Part shown: in pieces, positions 1 to 8,502 of the stretch
Layout of the letters: each line of letters opens with the position of its first letter
Numbering within the stretch: position 1 is the stretch's first letter
Origin: Candidatus Poribacteria bacterium
GTDB taxonomy: Bacteria; Poribacteria; WGA-4E; WGA-3G
Assembly (NCBI GenBank): GCA_022823085.1
Contig: JAJDXV010000076.1
Span: forward strand, 1-42,807
Direction: 5' to 3'
Length of the DNA stretch: 42,807 nt
Notes under the pieces: generated by a model
Seen by the model: the letters and a program-made list of their open reading frames with translations, nothing else
Databases searched by the model: none
Told to the model about the DNA's origin: nothing
Made by a program: the position numbers and the translations under genes

Positions 1-1
1 C

Positions 2-132
2 ATTCAATTGTACCTATTCACTTTATATATATGGATACGTCTTCCTCTGTAGGAGCGAGCTGCGCTCGCGATCTTTCCTAAGAACGGGCACATATGTAAA
101 GCAAAACCATGATCCAAATCGTACAATTGAAT
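2..132. repeat. Nested palindromic repeat with a GAGCGAG...CTCGC core hairpin
   Basis: A 12-base inverted repeat (ATTCAATTGTAC at 2-13, its complement at 121-132) encloses a core hairpin at 48-72 that reads TGTAGGAGCGAGC, a TGC loop, then GCTCGCGAT. The same core with a TTTT loop occurs twice near 36.5-36.7 kb, where it is again flanked by inverted arms. This is seen directly. That it is a dispersed family is inference from the three copies in this window. Confidence 0.7.
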
Positions 133-160
133 ACCCCTGCAAAAGGAGAAAATTTATTTT

Positions 161-1342
161 ATGTCTACGAGAATTTTTATCTTAATTTCAGTTATCCTGC
201 TCACTGCTCTGACAGGGTGCGAACGCGTGAATCAAGTGGTTCAACCCGATGCTACCACCACCCCAACAGAAGCGACATTAAAAATTGGCGTGATCCAACC
301 CTCCAATACCTTTACGACCTTTAGCCAAGGGGCTGAAACTGCTCGTGCCCAAATTAATGAAAAAGGTGGCGTGCTGGGTATGGAAATAGCGTTTATCAGT
401 CGAGACAATCAACCCGTGGCGAGTGAACCGCCAACACCAGAAGCCAGCGTCACTGCCGCAAAAGAACTCATTGAAGTCGAAGATGTCTTTGCACTATTGG
501 GTCCCGTTTACTCCAGCAACTCCGTCGAAGTCGGTCCGATCGCGCAACAGGCGCAACGACTTATGCTTCCGGGTTCCAGTGGTTCAAACGTCCCAGAATC
601 TGGAGATTATGTATTTCTGATTACAGTGCCAAACCCATTTCAAGGGAAAGTGATGGCGGGTTTCGCTATGAACCCTGACGAACTTGGAGCTAAAACGGCA
701 GCAACGATTATCGAGGAAGGCGATCCCTATACGATAGATCTTGTCCATGCGTTCGAGGCGGCTTTTCAGGCAAATGGTGGAGAAATCGTTTATAGTGGTG
801 CCTATTCCGTAGGTGAGACCGCCTTTACCGCACTGCTCACAGAAATTCATAAGGTCCAACCTGACGTTATTTTTTGCCCCGGTTTTCAGCCAGAAGTACC
901 ATCACTAATAAAGGAAGCGAGACAAATCGGTATCACAGGAGCTTTTCTTGGCGGCAGCGCGTGGGATGATAGAGAACGATTTCTCAGTATCTTAGACGAT
1001 AACAGTGTGTTGGATGACAGCTACTATCCAACCAATTTCTCGGTTGCGACACAAGACCCCGATGTACAGGAATTCGTAAGTGGTTACACCGCACAATTCG
1101 GAAGTCCACCGGATGGAATCGCCGCGTCGGGCTACGATGCGATGCGACTCTTGGCGCGGGCAATAGAAACAGCAGGTTCGCTTGATCCGATAGCTGTTCG
1201 TGATACGTTCGCAAAGGTTAGCGATTACAAAGGGGCGACAACCATTTCGCATTACGATGCGAACCGACACCCCGTCAAAAGCCTCGCAATCCAAGTGATC
1301 CGAAACGGACAGGTTGAACACTACAAAGTTGTAGAACCCTAA
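161..1342 (+). CDS. ABC transporter substrate-binding lipoprotein (branched-chain amino acid/amide type)
   Basis: The 393-residue protein fits the periplasmic binding-protein family of Leu/Ile/Val- and amide-type ABC transporters. It has an N-terminal lipoprotein signal with lipobox LTGC (Cys20), then the family opening LKIGVIQPSNTFTTF and segments such as ALLGPVYSSNSVEVGPIAQQ and SGYDAMRLLARAIE, which recall type I periplasmic binding folds. It should bind a small ligand outside the inner membrane. No permease or ATPase genes lie beside it, so the ligand cannot be assigned and the rest of the transporter must be encoded elsewhere. The start at 161 follows AAAGGAG with good spacing. A HAD phosphatase begins 23 bases downstream. 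The mature N-terminus CERVNQVV resembles other lipoproteins in this window. Confidence 0.85.
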   Translation: MSTRIFILISVILLTALTGCERVNQVVQPDATTTPTEATLKIGVIQPSNTFTTFSQGAETARAQINEKGGVLGMEIAFISRDNQPVASEPPTPEASVTAAKELIEVEDVFALLGPVYSSNSVEVGPIAQQAQRLMLPGSSGSNVPESGDYVFLITVPNPFQGKVMAGFAMNPDELGAKTAATIIEEGDPYTIDLVHAFEAAFQANGGEIVYSGAYSVGETAFTALLTEIHKVQPDVIFCPGFQPEVPSLIKEARQIGITGAFLGGSAWDDRERFLSILDDNSVLDDSYYPTNFSVATQDPDVQEFVSGYTAQFGSPPDGIAASGYDAMRLLARAIETAGSLDPIAVRDTFAKVSDYKGATTISHYDANRHPVKSLAIQVIRNGQVEHYKVVEP

Positions 1343-1365
1343 CGCACCGAGGGCAATAGCAGAAA

Positions 1366-2136
1366 ATGACACCAACACCGCCTAAGGCTTTCTTAATCGA
1401 CTTGGATGGGACGCTCTACTTTAAAGGTGAACCTTATCCCGGCGCAATTGAGACCGTCAACTATCTACGGCAGAAAAAGTATCAACTCCGATTTTTGACA
1501 AACACGACTGCCAAAACGCCAAAGATGCTTCACGCGCAGATGCAGGCACTCGGTTTCGATATCTACGAAGATGAGATTTTCAATGCAACTTATGCCTGTC
1601 TCCAATACCTACACGCGCAACCAAAGAACCGTTGCCATTTCATGGTCGATGATGCCGTCAAAGCGTTCTTCAAGGAGATACCAATAGATGACAATGCACC
1701 TGATTTTGTCGTTGTTGGAGACTACGGCGAAGGGTTTGATTTTCACGCTTTAAATCACGCCTTTCGCTTGTTGATGAACGGTGCCGAACTGATAGCGTTA
1801 CAGAAAAACCTCTATTGGCTCTCTGCTGAAGGCATGTTCTTGGATTGTGGTGCGTTCGTGACACTTTTGGAGGCAGCCGCAGGCACAACTGCCAAAGTCA
1901 TGGGCAAACCGAGTGAAACGTTCTTCAACATTGCCCTTGAAAGCCTTCAACGCTCTCCAAGTGAAGCAATTGTGGTCGGCGACGACATCACTTCCGATAT
2001 CCTTGGTGCCGATAGAATGGCGATGCGGAGTATCCTCGTTAAAACCGGGAAATTTAAATCGGATCAATTGGAGCACCGAGTTGCAAAACCGACGTGGGTG
2101 CTTGAGAGCATTTCCGCGTTAGGACAACTTTTTTAA
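1366..2136 (+). CDS. HAD-superfamily hydrolase, subfamily IIA (LHPP/NagD-like phosphatase)
   Basis: All four HAD motifs are visible in this 256-residue protein: motif I DLDGTLY (nucleophile Asp12 and Asp14), motif II around TNTT (45-48), motif III Lys181 in GKPSETFF, and motif IV GDDITSD (205-211). The long C2 cap between motifs II and III and the GKP-x-x-x-F segment place it in subfamily IIA, with NagD, 4-nitrophenylphosphatase and LHPP-type phosphatases. A soluble cytoplasmic phosphatase acting on a phosphorylated sugar, nucleotide or protein residue is likely; the substrate is not decidable here. It starts 23 bases after the substrate-binding protein gene and may be co-transcribed with it. 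Confidence 0.88.
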   Translation: MTPTPPKAFLIDLDGTLYFKGEPYPGAIETVNYLRQKKYQLRFLTNTTAKTPKMLHAQMQALGFDIYEDEIFNATYACLQYLHAQPKNRCHFMVDDAVKAFFKEIPIDDNAPDFVVVGDYGEGFDFHALNHAFRLLMNGAELIALQKNLYWLSAEGMFLDCGAFVTLLEAAAGTTAKVMGKPSETFFNIALESLQRSPSEAIVVGDDITSDILGADRMAMRSILVKTGKFKSDQLEHRVAKPTWVLESISALGQLF

Positions 2137-2210
2137 CCAAAGGGTTTGGAACAACAAGATAACGGCGAGGATTTTTATGTGGGATGTTACCGACAAATGG
2201 GGTAACCAAG

Positions 2211-2471
2211 ATGAGTAACCACCAAAGCAAAATTAAAATCTTCTATGACCAAGAGGTTGATGTCCTCTATGTAACACGTGGCAACCCTGAATACACAGAC
2301 TATGTTGAATACGCGGAGGATATTATACTACGTTTCCATCCAGAAACAAAGGAGTTAGTCGGATTCACGCTCATTGATTTTTCACTGCACTTTGCCAACA
2401 AAGAATCGGACATCTCACTCCCCTTTAATATTGATTTCCACATGTCTGATACAGTAGATATCTCTTATTAA
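2211..2471 (+). CDS. DUF2283 family protein
   Basis: The short protein matches the DUF2283 pattern: an opening beta strand KIKIFYDQEVDVLYV, then YAEDIILRFHPETKELVGFTLID. Family members are about 60-90 residues, of unknown function, and common in cyanobacteria and archaea. I chose the ATG at 2211 (MSNHQSK) because GGGG lies about 8 bases upstream and homology begins right after it. An in-frame ATG at 2184 would add nine residues with no family resemblance. It lies between a HAD phosphatase and an oxidoreductase with no obvious functional link. Confidence 0.75.
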   Translation: MSNHQSKIKIFYDQEVDVLYVTRGNPEYTDYVEYAEDIILRFHPETKELVGFTLIDFSLHFANKESDISLPFNIDFHMSDTVDISY

Positions 2472-2507
2472 AAATCGCTTCCACAGAAGAAGTAGAAGGA
2501 CTTCCTC

Positions 2508-3548
2508 ATGACAAACCAATTCATTCAACTCGGAGTCGTTGGGTGTGGATGGGCAGGCAACCAAGCGATTCTCGCTGCCAATGCGACCTCTCGGTTGAAC
2601 GTCATTGCGATTGCAGAACGCGACCCAACTCGCCTAGCACAGGTAGGCGATGACAACGCGGTGCCACACCGATACGCCGACTATCACGAGCTTCTGGACA
2701 ATTCTGCTGTTGAAGCGGTTTACCTCGCGACTTCTCCTGATGGTAGATTGCAGCAAGTCTTGGATACGCTCAACGCGGGCAAGCATGTCTTGGTGCAAAA
2801 ACCGCACGCCATCCGCGCGCCTGAAATTTTAGAGATGGAGGCAGCCGCACAACAATCCGGTAAAACGCTTCAATTCTGTTATTTTATGCGTCATTTCCCG
2901 AACAACCGAAAAATTCGGCGTGCTGTCCTGAACGGTGCAATCGGAGACCTCTATCACGCCCGCGTCTTCGGGAAATACAACTTCATTCCAACCTTTGATG
3001 CGAATAGTCGTTGGCTGCATGTCTACGGGCAAAAAGGCGGTTCATTAGGGCAACACTACTCGCACGAACTCAACCTGACGTGGTGGTGGATGGGATGCCC
3101 GAAACCGGAATGGGCGTTCGCTGCGAAGCACGTGCTTTACCCGCAATACGACGGACCCGAAGGCGCAGCGGAGGACTATTTCACGGGTCTCCTCGGATGC
3201 GAAGGTGGGAAAACGATTCAGATCGACTGCTCTCGGATGAGCCACTCGGACGCCGCGAGTGTTGTGGAACTTTACGGCACGACCGGTGCAATCACAAATG
3301 GTGGTATCGCCCGATTCAAAGATGGCGAGTTCATCCGAGAGGCGATTGATGAACCGCTTGAGATTGACCACGGTGAGCTGCCTGAAGAGGTGCATGTCTT
3401 CTACTACGAACTCAATCACTTCGCAATGGCAATCGCGGGTGAGGTCGTACCCGATGTCGCTGCGCCAGATGCCTATACCTTCATGCAAATCTTAGATGCA
3501 CTTTACGACAGCGCGAAGAGCGGCGAGAAAGTCTATATATCTTCGTAA
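2508..3548 (+). CDS. Gfo/Idh/MocA family oxidoreductase, QKP variant
   Basis: The 346-residue protein has an N-terminal Rossmann dinucleotide-binding motif GCGWAG (12-17). A C-terminal alpha/beta domain carries the usual segments NAGKHVLVQKP, FCYFMRHFPNN and GGSLGQHYSHELNL. The signature EKP, whose Lys is catalytic in the family, reads QKP here (97-99), so the Lys is kept and the Glu is changed. Family members oxidise or reduce sugars, inositols and related polyols with NAD(P). The sequence is clearly different from the four tandem paralogues downstream. It is followed by a 274-base gap carrying a MITE-like element. Confidence 0.88.
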   Translation: MTNQFIQLGVVGCGWAGNQAILAANATSRLNVIAIAERDPTRLAQVGDDNAVPHRYADYHELLDNSAVEAVYLATSPDGRLQQVLDTLNAGKHVLVQKPHAIRAPEILEMEAAAQQSGKTLQFCYFMRHFPNNRKIRRAVLNGAIGDLYHARVFGKYNFIPTFDANSRWLHVYGQKGGSLGQHYSHELNLTWWWMGCPKPEWAFAAKHVLYPQYDGPEGAAEDYFTGLLGCEGGKTIQIDCSRMSHSDAASVVELYGTTGAITNGGIARFKDGEFIREAIDEPLEIDHGELPEEVHVFYYELNHFAMAIAGEVVPDVAAPDAYTFMQILDALYDSAKSGEKVYISS

Positions 3549-3637
3549 AAGCGATTCCGAAGTAACGCTTGACAAAATCAGTCTCTGTTGTTAACCTATA
3601 CAATCTGTCATTTTTTCTGATGCGGTTGATTTGTTAT

Positions 3638-3802
3638 ATCAAACAGGACTTACGCAACTTTGACTGTAAGTCGGTTCTGTTAGATGAAATTTTTCTGTAA
3701 ACACAGCGTTCTGATAGCACAAACTAACAGTTTTGCGGTGTACTCACCCAGATGCGAAGTGCATCGTGGTACAAAAGAGCAGCATGCGTAAGTCCTATCA
3801 AA
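3638..3802. mobile_element. MITE-like element with 12-bp terminal inverted repeats and target duplication
   Basis: AGGACTTACGCA (3645-3656) and its exact reverse complement TGCGTAAGTCCT (3785-3796) bound a 150-base segment with no plausible gene. The six bases ATCAAA occur at 3638-3643 and again at 3797-3802, as a target-site duplication would. A small internal hairpin (GATGC-GAAGT-GCATC) lies near 3751. It fits a non-autonomous element moved in trans by a transposase that is not in this window. The remaining intergenic bases, 3549-3637, hold nothing I can assign. Confidence 0.65.
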
Positions 3803-3822
3803 GATACTAAGGAGGCCGTCCA

Positions 3823-4869
3823 ATGTATAAAACTGCGATGTTGGGATGCGGTGGGCGCGCCCGTGGGCACGCAGATGCGTATCGCTTCGTCAAACGCGGT
3901 AAACTCGCGGCGATCTGTGATATGAACGCAGAACGCCTCAACACGTTCGGAGATGATTTCGGTATCGCATCACGCTACACCGACTTGGATGAGATGCTCG
4001 AAAAAGAGAAGCCGGATGTGCTGCATATCGTCACAAGTCCTGTGGTTCCGAATAGCAACGAACGGATCCGTTATCCGTTGATGAAACAGGCGTCCGACCA
4101 CGGTGTGCCTGCGGCAATCATCGAAAAACCTGTTGCTATTGAAGGCGAAGATTGGAAGCAGATTGCGGGGTTAGCAGAAGAGACAGAAACGAAATTTGTC
4201 ATTAACACACAACTCAACTTCCACCCAAAAAATTTGGAACTCAAAAACGATGTCGTAGAAGGACGGATCGGCGAGATTAAGTTTATTGATGCCAGTGCGC
4301 GGAGTAGACCCTCCGAGCAGGGGGGACATGTACTGCAGTTGGTGTCCTCCTACATTGATGACGCACATCCAGTGCGGGTGCTTGGACAGATCGCTGGCAG
4401 CGAGCATTTAAATTCTGCTCCCGGTGGGCATCCGTCCCCTACGCATGCTGCCGCGCAGGTTTTGTATGAGAATGGTGTCCACGTCTCTATCGCATTTGGA
4501 ACAGAGCTCGGACAAATGGCATCCGATGATCCGGGTATCTACGGTCACAAACGTGTCTTTGTTGTCGGTACGAAGGGTTTCGTGCATTGGCGTTTCAGCA
4601 GTTGGGAACGTTTAACACTGGATGGCGGCTATGAGGGCGGTCCTCTGAACTATGGCGAGCAGGATGTCGTTGCACAGGCTAACTTCACCGAAGCCATCTT
4701 TGATTGGTTAGAAAATGAGAGCAAGGTACACCCGACGCATCTCAAGCAATCCCTCGTTGAGAATAACCTCATCTTAGGGATGTACTACAGCGGGATAACA
4801 AACGAGATTGTGGACCTTCCATTTGAACCACCCGATGGGTTAATGGACTTGCTCCGAGAAAAGTTGTAA
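3823..4869 (+). CDS. Gfo/Idh/MocA family oxidoreductase, tandem paralogue 1
   Basis: First of four adjacent, strongly similar genes. The 348-residue product begins with the dinucleotide-binding motif LGCGGRARGH (7-16) and has EKP at 101-103, the signature with the catalytic Lys. It shares long identical stretches with copies 2-4, for example SRYTDLDEMLEKEKPDVLHI, and ends with DLPFEPPDGLMDLLREKL. It is most different around residues 190-225 (SEHLNSAPGGHPSPTHAAA), which lie in the C-terminal substrate domain, so the copies may differ in substrate. AAGGAGG precedes the ATG. The gene starts just after a MITE-like element. Substrate unknown. Confidence 0.88.
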   Translation: MYKTAMLGCGGRARGHADAYRFVKRGKLAAICDMNAERLNTFGDDFGIASRYTDLDEMLEKEKPDVLHIVTSPVVPNSNERIRYPLMKQASDHGVPAAIIEKPVAIEGEDWKQIAGLAEETETKFVINTQLNFHPKNLELKNDVVEGRIGEIKFIDASARSRPSEQGGHVLQLVSSYIDDAHPVRVLGQIAGSEHLNSAPGGHPSPTHAAAQVLYENGVHVSIAFGTELGQMASDDPGIYGHKRVFVVGTKGFVHWRFSSWERLTLDGGYEGGPLNYGEQDVVAQANFTEAIFDWLENESKVHPTHLKQSLVENNLILGMYYSGITNEIVDLPFEPPDGLMDLLREKL

Positions 4870-4885
4870 TTTGAGAGGAGATTTC

Positions 4886-5923
4886 ATGTATAAAACTGCG
4901 ATATTAGGGTGCAGGGGGCGCGCCCGTGCACACGCAAACGCTTACCAGTTTGTCAAAGGCGGCAAACTCGCCGCAATCTGTGATATGAACGCGGAGCGGC
5001 TCAACGAATTTGGAGAAGAATTCGATATATCTTCACGCTACACCGATTTAGATGAGATGCTTGAAAAAGAGAAACCGGATGTCCTGCATATCGTCACTGC
5101 CCCCGTGTTGCGCGGGACGAGCGAACGCATCCGCTATCCACTGATGAAACAGGCTTCTGATGCCGGTGTCCCTGCAGTGATTATCGAAAAACCGATTGCT
5201 GTGGAAAGTGAAGATTGGAAGCAGATTGCAGGGTTAGCAGAAGAGACGAAAACGAAGTTCGCCATTAATACACAACTCAACTTTCACCCGAAAAATCTGG
5301 AATTAAAACAGGATGTCGCCGAAGGACGGATCGGCGAGATTAAGTTCATTGATGCAAGTGCGCGTAGCACGCCGGTCGATCAGGGGCCGCATGTGCTTCA
5401 ATTAGTGTCCTCATACATTGACAACTCGCGGCCAGTGCGAGTGCTTGGGCAAATCGCTGGAAGCGAGGGCTTAGATTCAGATCAACCGTCTCCGATGCAT
5501 GCCGCTGGACAGGTTTTGTATGAGAACGGTCTCCACGTCTCTGTCGCATTCGGGACAGGTATGGGGACGATGGCATCCGATAACCCAGGTATTTATGGTC
5601 ACAAACGCGTCTTTGTCGTTGGGACGAAAGGCTTCGTACATTGGCGGTTCAGCAGTTGGGAGCGCGCAACAGCAGAAGGCGGCTATGAAGGCGGTCCACT
5701 CAACTACGGCGAACAAAATAGCGTTGCACAGACGAACCTCACCGAAGCCGTCTTTGATTGGCTCGATGATGAGAACAACGTGCATCCGACACATCTCAAG
5801 CAGTCGCTCGCGGAATTCAATCTACTTTTGGGAATTTACTACAGCGGGGTAACCAATCAGATTATTGATCTTCCGTTTGAACCGCCCGATGGCTTGATGG
5901 ATCTACTCCGAGAGAAATTATAA
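4886..5923 (+). CDS. Gfo/Idh/MocA family oxidoreductase, tandem paralogue 2 (altered glycine motif)
   Basis: Second copy of the array, 16 bases after copy 1. The ATG at 4886 (MYKTAILGCRGRARAH) is preferred over an in-frame start at 4871 because GAGAGGAG sits upstream of it and the protein then aligns end to end with its paralogues. The second Gly of the nucleotide-binding loop, GCGGRA in the other three copies, is Arg here (GCRGRA). That is unusual in a Rossmann loop and may change cofactor binding. The EKP motif is kept, and the C-terminal half is close to copy 3. The short spacing suggests co-transcription with copy 1. Confidence 0.87.
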   Translation: MYKTAILGCRGRARAHANAYQFVKGGKLAAICDMNAERLNEFGEEFDISSRYTDLDEMLEKEKPDVLHIVTAPVLRGTSERIRYPLMKQASDAGVPAVIIEKPIAVESEDWKQIAGLAEETKTKFAINTQLNFHPKNLELKQDVAEGRIGEIKFIDASARSTPVDQGPHVLQLVSSYIDNSRPVRVLGQIAGSEGLDSDQPSPMHAAGQVLYENGLHVSVAFGTGMGTMASDNPGIYGHKRVFVVGTKGFVHWRFSSWERATAEGGYEGGPLNYGEQNSVAQTNLTEAVFDWLDDENNVHPTHLKQSLAEFNLLLGIYYSGVTNQIIDLPFEPPDGLMDLLREKL

Positions 5924-5984
5924 AAAGTTAATCTGTATTTTTCTTGTTAACATCTAACTATATAGTATTGAAGGAGATATTTTT

Positions 5985-7022
5985 ATGTATAAAACTGCGT
6001 TCTTAGGATGTGGCGGTCGCGCTCGCGCCCATGCCAGTGCCTACCGTTTTGTCAAACGTGGCAAAATCGCCGCAATCTGCGATATGAACGAAGAGCTGCT
6101 CAACAACTTTGGAGACGAATTTGATGTGTCTTCGCGTTACACCGATTTAGACGAGATGCTTGAGAAAGAGAAACCGGATGTTCTCCACATCGTCACCGCA
6201 CCGGTGCTACGTGGGACAAGTGAACGCATCCGCTATCCGCTGATGAAGCAAGCCTCCGATGCAGGGGTGCCTGCAGCAATTGTTGAGAAACCGATCGCTG
6301 TGGAAAGTGAAGATTGGAAACAGATTGCAGGGTTAGCAGAGGAGACGAAAACGAAATTTGTCGTCAATACGCAACTTAACTTCCATCCACAAAACTTAGC
6401 GTTGAAGCGGGATGTCGCGGAAGGCAAAATCGGCGAGATTAAGTTCATTGATGCCAGCGCGCGCAGTACACCGGTCGATCAGGCACCGCACGTGTTGCAG
6501 TTGGTGTCCTCCTACATCGACAATTCTCGTCCGGTACGCGTGTTGGGTCAAATCGCTGGCAGGGAGCAATTAGACTCTGCACAACCATCTCCGATGCATG
6601 CCGCCGGACAAGCCATATATGAAAACGGTCTCCATGTCTCCCTCGCATTTGGTACCGGCATGGGTACATTGGCATCTGACAGCGAGAGCAGAGTTGCACA
6701 CAAACGCGTCTTTGTCGTTGGAACAAAAGGGTTTGTGCATTGGCGGTTTAGCAGTTGGGAACGCGCAACACCGGAAGGTGGGTACGAAGGTGGACCGCTG
6801 AACTATGGCGAACAAGATATCGCTGCACAGGGGAACCTCACGGAGGCAGTCTTTGATTGGCTCGACGATGAGAACAACGTGCATCCGACGCACCTTAAGC
6901 AGTCGCTCGCCGAGTTTAATCTGCTCTTAGGACTGTATTACAGTGGGATAACGAACGAAATTATTGATCTTCCGTTTGAACCCCCTGATGGGTTGATGGA
7001 TTCGCTCCGAGAGCATTTATAA
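5985..7022 (+). CDS. Gfo/Idh/MocA family oxidoreductase, tandem paralogue 3
   Basis: Third copy of the array (345 residues), with MYKTAFLGCGGRARAHASAY at the N-terminus, an intact GCGGRA loop, the EKP motif and the common ending PFEPPDGLMDSLREHL. GAAGGAGA precedes the ATG. The intervals before and after it (61 and 211 bases) are longer than that between copies 1 and 2, and the downstream one holds a MITE-like repeat, so this copy may have its own promoter. The variable segment is SESRVAHKRVF near residues 218-230, against PGIYGHKRVF in copies 1 and 2. Cytoplasmic NAD(P)-dependent sugar or polyol dehydrogenase by family; substrate unknown. Confidence 0.88.
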   Translation: MYKTAFLGCGGRARAHASAYRFVKRGKIAAICDMNEELLNNFGDEFDVSSRYTDLDEMLEKEKPDVLHIVTAPVLRGTSERIRYPLMKQASDAGVPAAIVEKPIAVESEDWKQIAGLAEETKTKFVVNTQLNFHPQNLALKRDVAEGKIGEIKFIDASARSTPVDQAPHVLQLVSSYIDNSRPVRVLGQIAGREQLDSAQPSPMHAAGQAIYENGLHVSLAFGTGMGTLASDSESRVAHKRVFVVGTKGFVHWRFSSWERATPEGGYEGGPLNYGEQDIAAQGNLTEAVFDWLDDENNVHPTHLKQSLAEFNLLLGLYYSGITNEIIDLPFEPPDGLMDSLREHL

Positions 7023-7075
7023 ACCGACAAACATAGCGGCAGGCGAATAGTTTTCAAGCTTGTTGTTCTATGTTT

Positions 7076-7179
7076 TATAGTAAATTCTAAAAATAAATAC
7101 ACACTTTCAACCCCCCGGTAGGTGCGGTTTCCTAACCGCACCGATGCTAAGTGTATAAGTAATTGCAGGATCTACTATA
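7076..7179. mobile_element. MITE-like element, TATAGTA/TACTATA ends, GTGCGG hairpin core
   Basis: Imperfect terminal inverted repeats of about 28 bases run from TATAGTAAATTC (7076 onward) to GGATCTACTATA (ending 7179). The centre is a strong hairpin, GGTGCGGTT-TCCT-AACCGCACC (about 7119-7143). A second element with nearly the same ends but a different core hairpin lies at 27634-27758. No coding capacity is seen. Confidence 0.7.
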
Positions 7180-7233
7180 TTATTAGTTTTCATCTATTTG
7201 CTGAGTATTTTAAATATTAAAGGAGACATTTCT

Positions 7234-8271
7234 GTGTATAAAACCGCAATGTTAGGCTGTGGTGGCCGCGCCCGCGCACACGCAGATGCATACCGTTTCG
7301 TCAAAGGCGGAAAACTCGCCGCAGTCTGCGATATGAACACCGAACTGCTTAATAAGTTTGGAGATGACTTCGGCATCTCATCACGCTACACCGACTTGGA
7401 CGAGATGCTTGAAAAAGAGAAACCGGACGTTCTCCATATCGTCACCGCACCCGTCCTTCGAGGTAGCAACGAGCGTATCCGGTACCCGTTGATGAAACAG
7501 GCATCCGATGCCGGGGTGCCAGCAGCGATCGTCGAAAAACCGATTGCCGTTGAAAGCGAGGACTGGAAACAGATCTCTGAACTTTCTAAAGAGACGAAAA
7601 CAAAATTTGTCGTCAATACGCAGCTCAACTTCCATCCGCAGAACCTCGAATTGAAGCGGGATGTCGCGGAAGGCAAAATCGGTGAGATTAAATTCATCGA
7701 TGCCAGTGCACGCAGCACACCTGTTGACCAAGGTCCGCATGTGTTGCAGTTGGTGTCATCTTATATTGACAACTCGCGTCCCGTCCGCGTCCTCGGTCAA
7801 ATCTCTGGTGGCGATCACTTGGATTCAGCACAACCGTCTCCGCAATACGCGTCCGCGCGCGTCCAATACGAGAACGGACTGCACGTCTCTGTGGCATTCG
7901 GGACAGCCATCGCACCGACAGCGTCCGATGATCCGGTCGTCTTTTTTCACAAACGGGTTTTTGTCGTCGGAACGAAAGGCTTTGTACATTGGCGGTTCAG
8001 CAGCTGGGAACGTTCAACCCCGGAAGGCGGCTATGAAGGCGGACCCCTCAACTACGGTGAACAAGATGTCGCTGCACAAGGCAACCTCACAGAAGCGGTC
8101 TTCGATTGGCTTGATGACGAAAGCAAGGTACATCCGACACACCTTGAACAATCGCTCGCGGAGTTCAATCTGCTTCTCGGAATCTATTACAGCGGTATCA
8201 CCAACGAGGTGATTGATCTCCCGTTCGATCCACCTGATGGATTGATGGATCAATTGAGAGCCAAACTGTAA
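7234..8271 (+). CDS. Gfo/Idh/MocA family oxidoreductase, tandem paralogue 4
   Basis: Fourth copy. The start is taken as GTG at 7234 because AGGAGA lies eight bases upstream and the protein then begins VYKTAMLGCGGRARAH like its paralogues. An upstream in-frame TTG at 7198 would add twelve unrelated residues. The GCGGRA loop and EKP motif are intact. The C-terminal domain is the most divergent of the set in the variable segment (GGDHLDSAQPSPQYASARV, then PVVFFHKRVF), and the last residues are PFDPPDGLMDQLRAKL. The retained reading frame and catalytic motifs argue that all four copies are functional and not decaying duplicates. Confidence 0.88.
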   Translation: MYKTAMLGCGGRARAHADAYRFVKGGKLAAVCDMNTELLNKFGDDFGISSRYTDLDEMLEKEKPDVLHIVTAPVLRGSNERIRYPLMKQASDAGVPAAIVEKPIAVESEDWKQISELSKETKTKFVVNTQLNFHPQNLELKRDVAEGKIGEIKFIDASARSTPVDQGPHVLQLVSSYIDNSRPVRVLGQISGGDHLDSAQPSPQYASARVQYENGLHVSVAFGTAIAPTASDDPVVFFHKRVFVVGTKGFVHWRFSSWERSTPEGGYEGGPLNYGEQDVAAQGNLTEAVFDWLDDESKVHPTHLEQSLAEFNLLLGIYYSGITNEVIDLPFDPPDGLMDQLRAKL

Positions 8272-8318
8272 CACAAACGCCTGTCCTTCTGTCCATCTTG
8301 TCCTCCGCTTACTGTATG

Positions 8319-8383
8319 GTGAGGTATCGCGCCTCACCATCTCTATACTGTAAAGTGCCCACATATTTTCAAATTGTACTATA
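8319..8383. repeat. Intergenic hairpin and partial MITE end
   Basis: A perfect hairpin ATGGTGAGG-TATCGCG-CCTCACCAT lies near 8318-8342. It may end transcription of the oxidoreductase array, though no T run follows. Bases 8352-8383 read on the minus strand as TATAGTACAATTTGAAAATA, very like the end of the element at 27634, so this looks like one surviving end of the same MITE family. No matching second end was found upstream. Confidence 0.45.
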
Positions 8384-8390
8384 AAAAGTG

Positions 8391-8418
8391 TTGTATTTAT
8401 TTTTTTTTATGTTATAAT
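8391..8418 (+). promoter_or_regulatory. Candidate sigma70-type promoter for the secreted LamG gene
   Basis: TTGTAT (8391-8396) and a perfect TATAAT (8413-8418) are separated by 16 bases. They lie 85 bases before the start of the first LamG gene, and no other gene starts in between. Confidence 0.55.
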
Positions 8419-8502
8419 CCTTGTTTAAAATTAGGCTACAAAGCGAATACGTGTCGCGCAGAGGTCAGGGAATACATATCTGACAACACATAGGAGGTTA
8501 CT

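Noticed and set aside
3569..3597. Possible promoter TTGACA with a distant -10 after the QKP oxidoreductase
   Set aside because: The hexamer at 17 bases (TAACCT) matches the -10 consensus poorly, and a MITE-like element separates it from the next gene.
7661..8212. Plus-strand open frame of 183 codons inside tandem paralogue 4
   Set aside because: Frame-shifted shadow; Ser/Arg-rich with no motif, and the paralogues have similar shadows at the same place.
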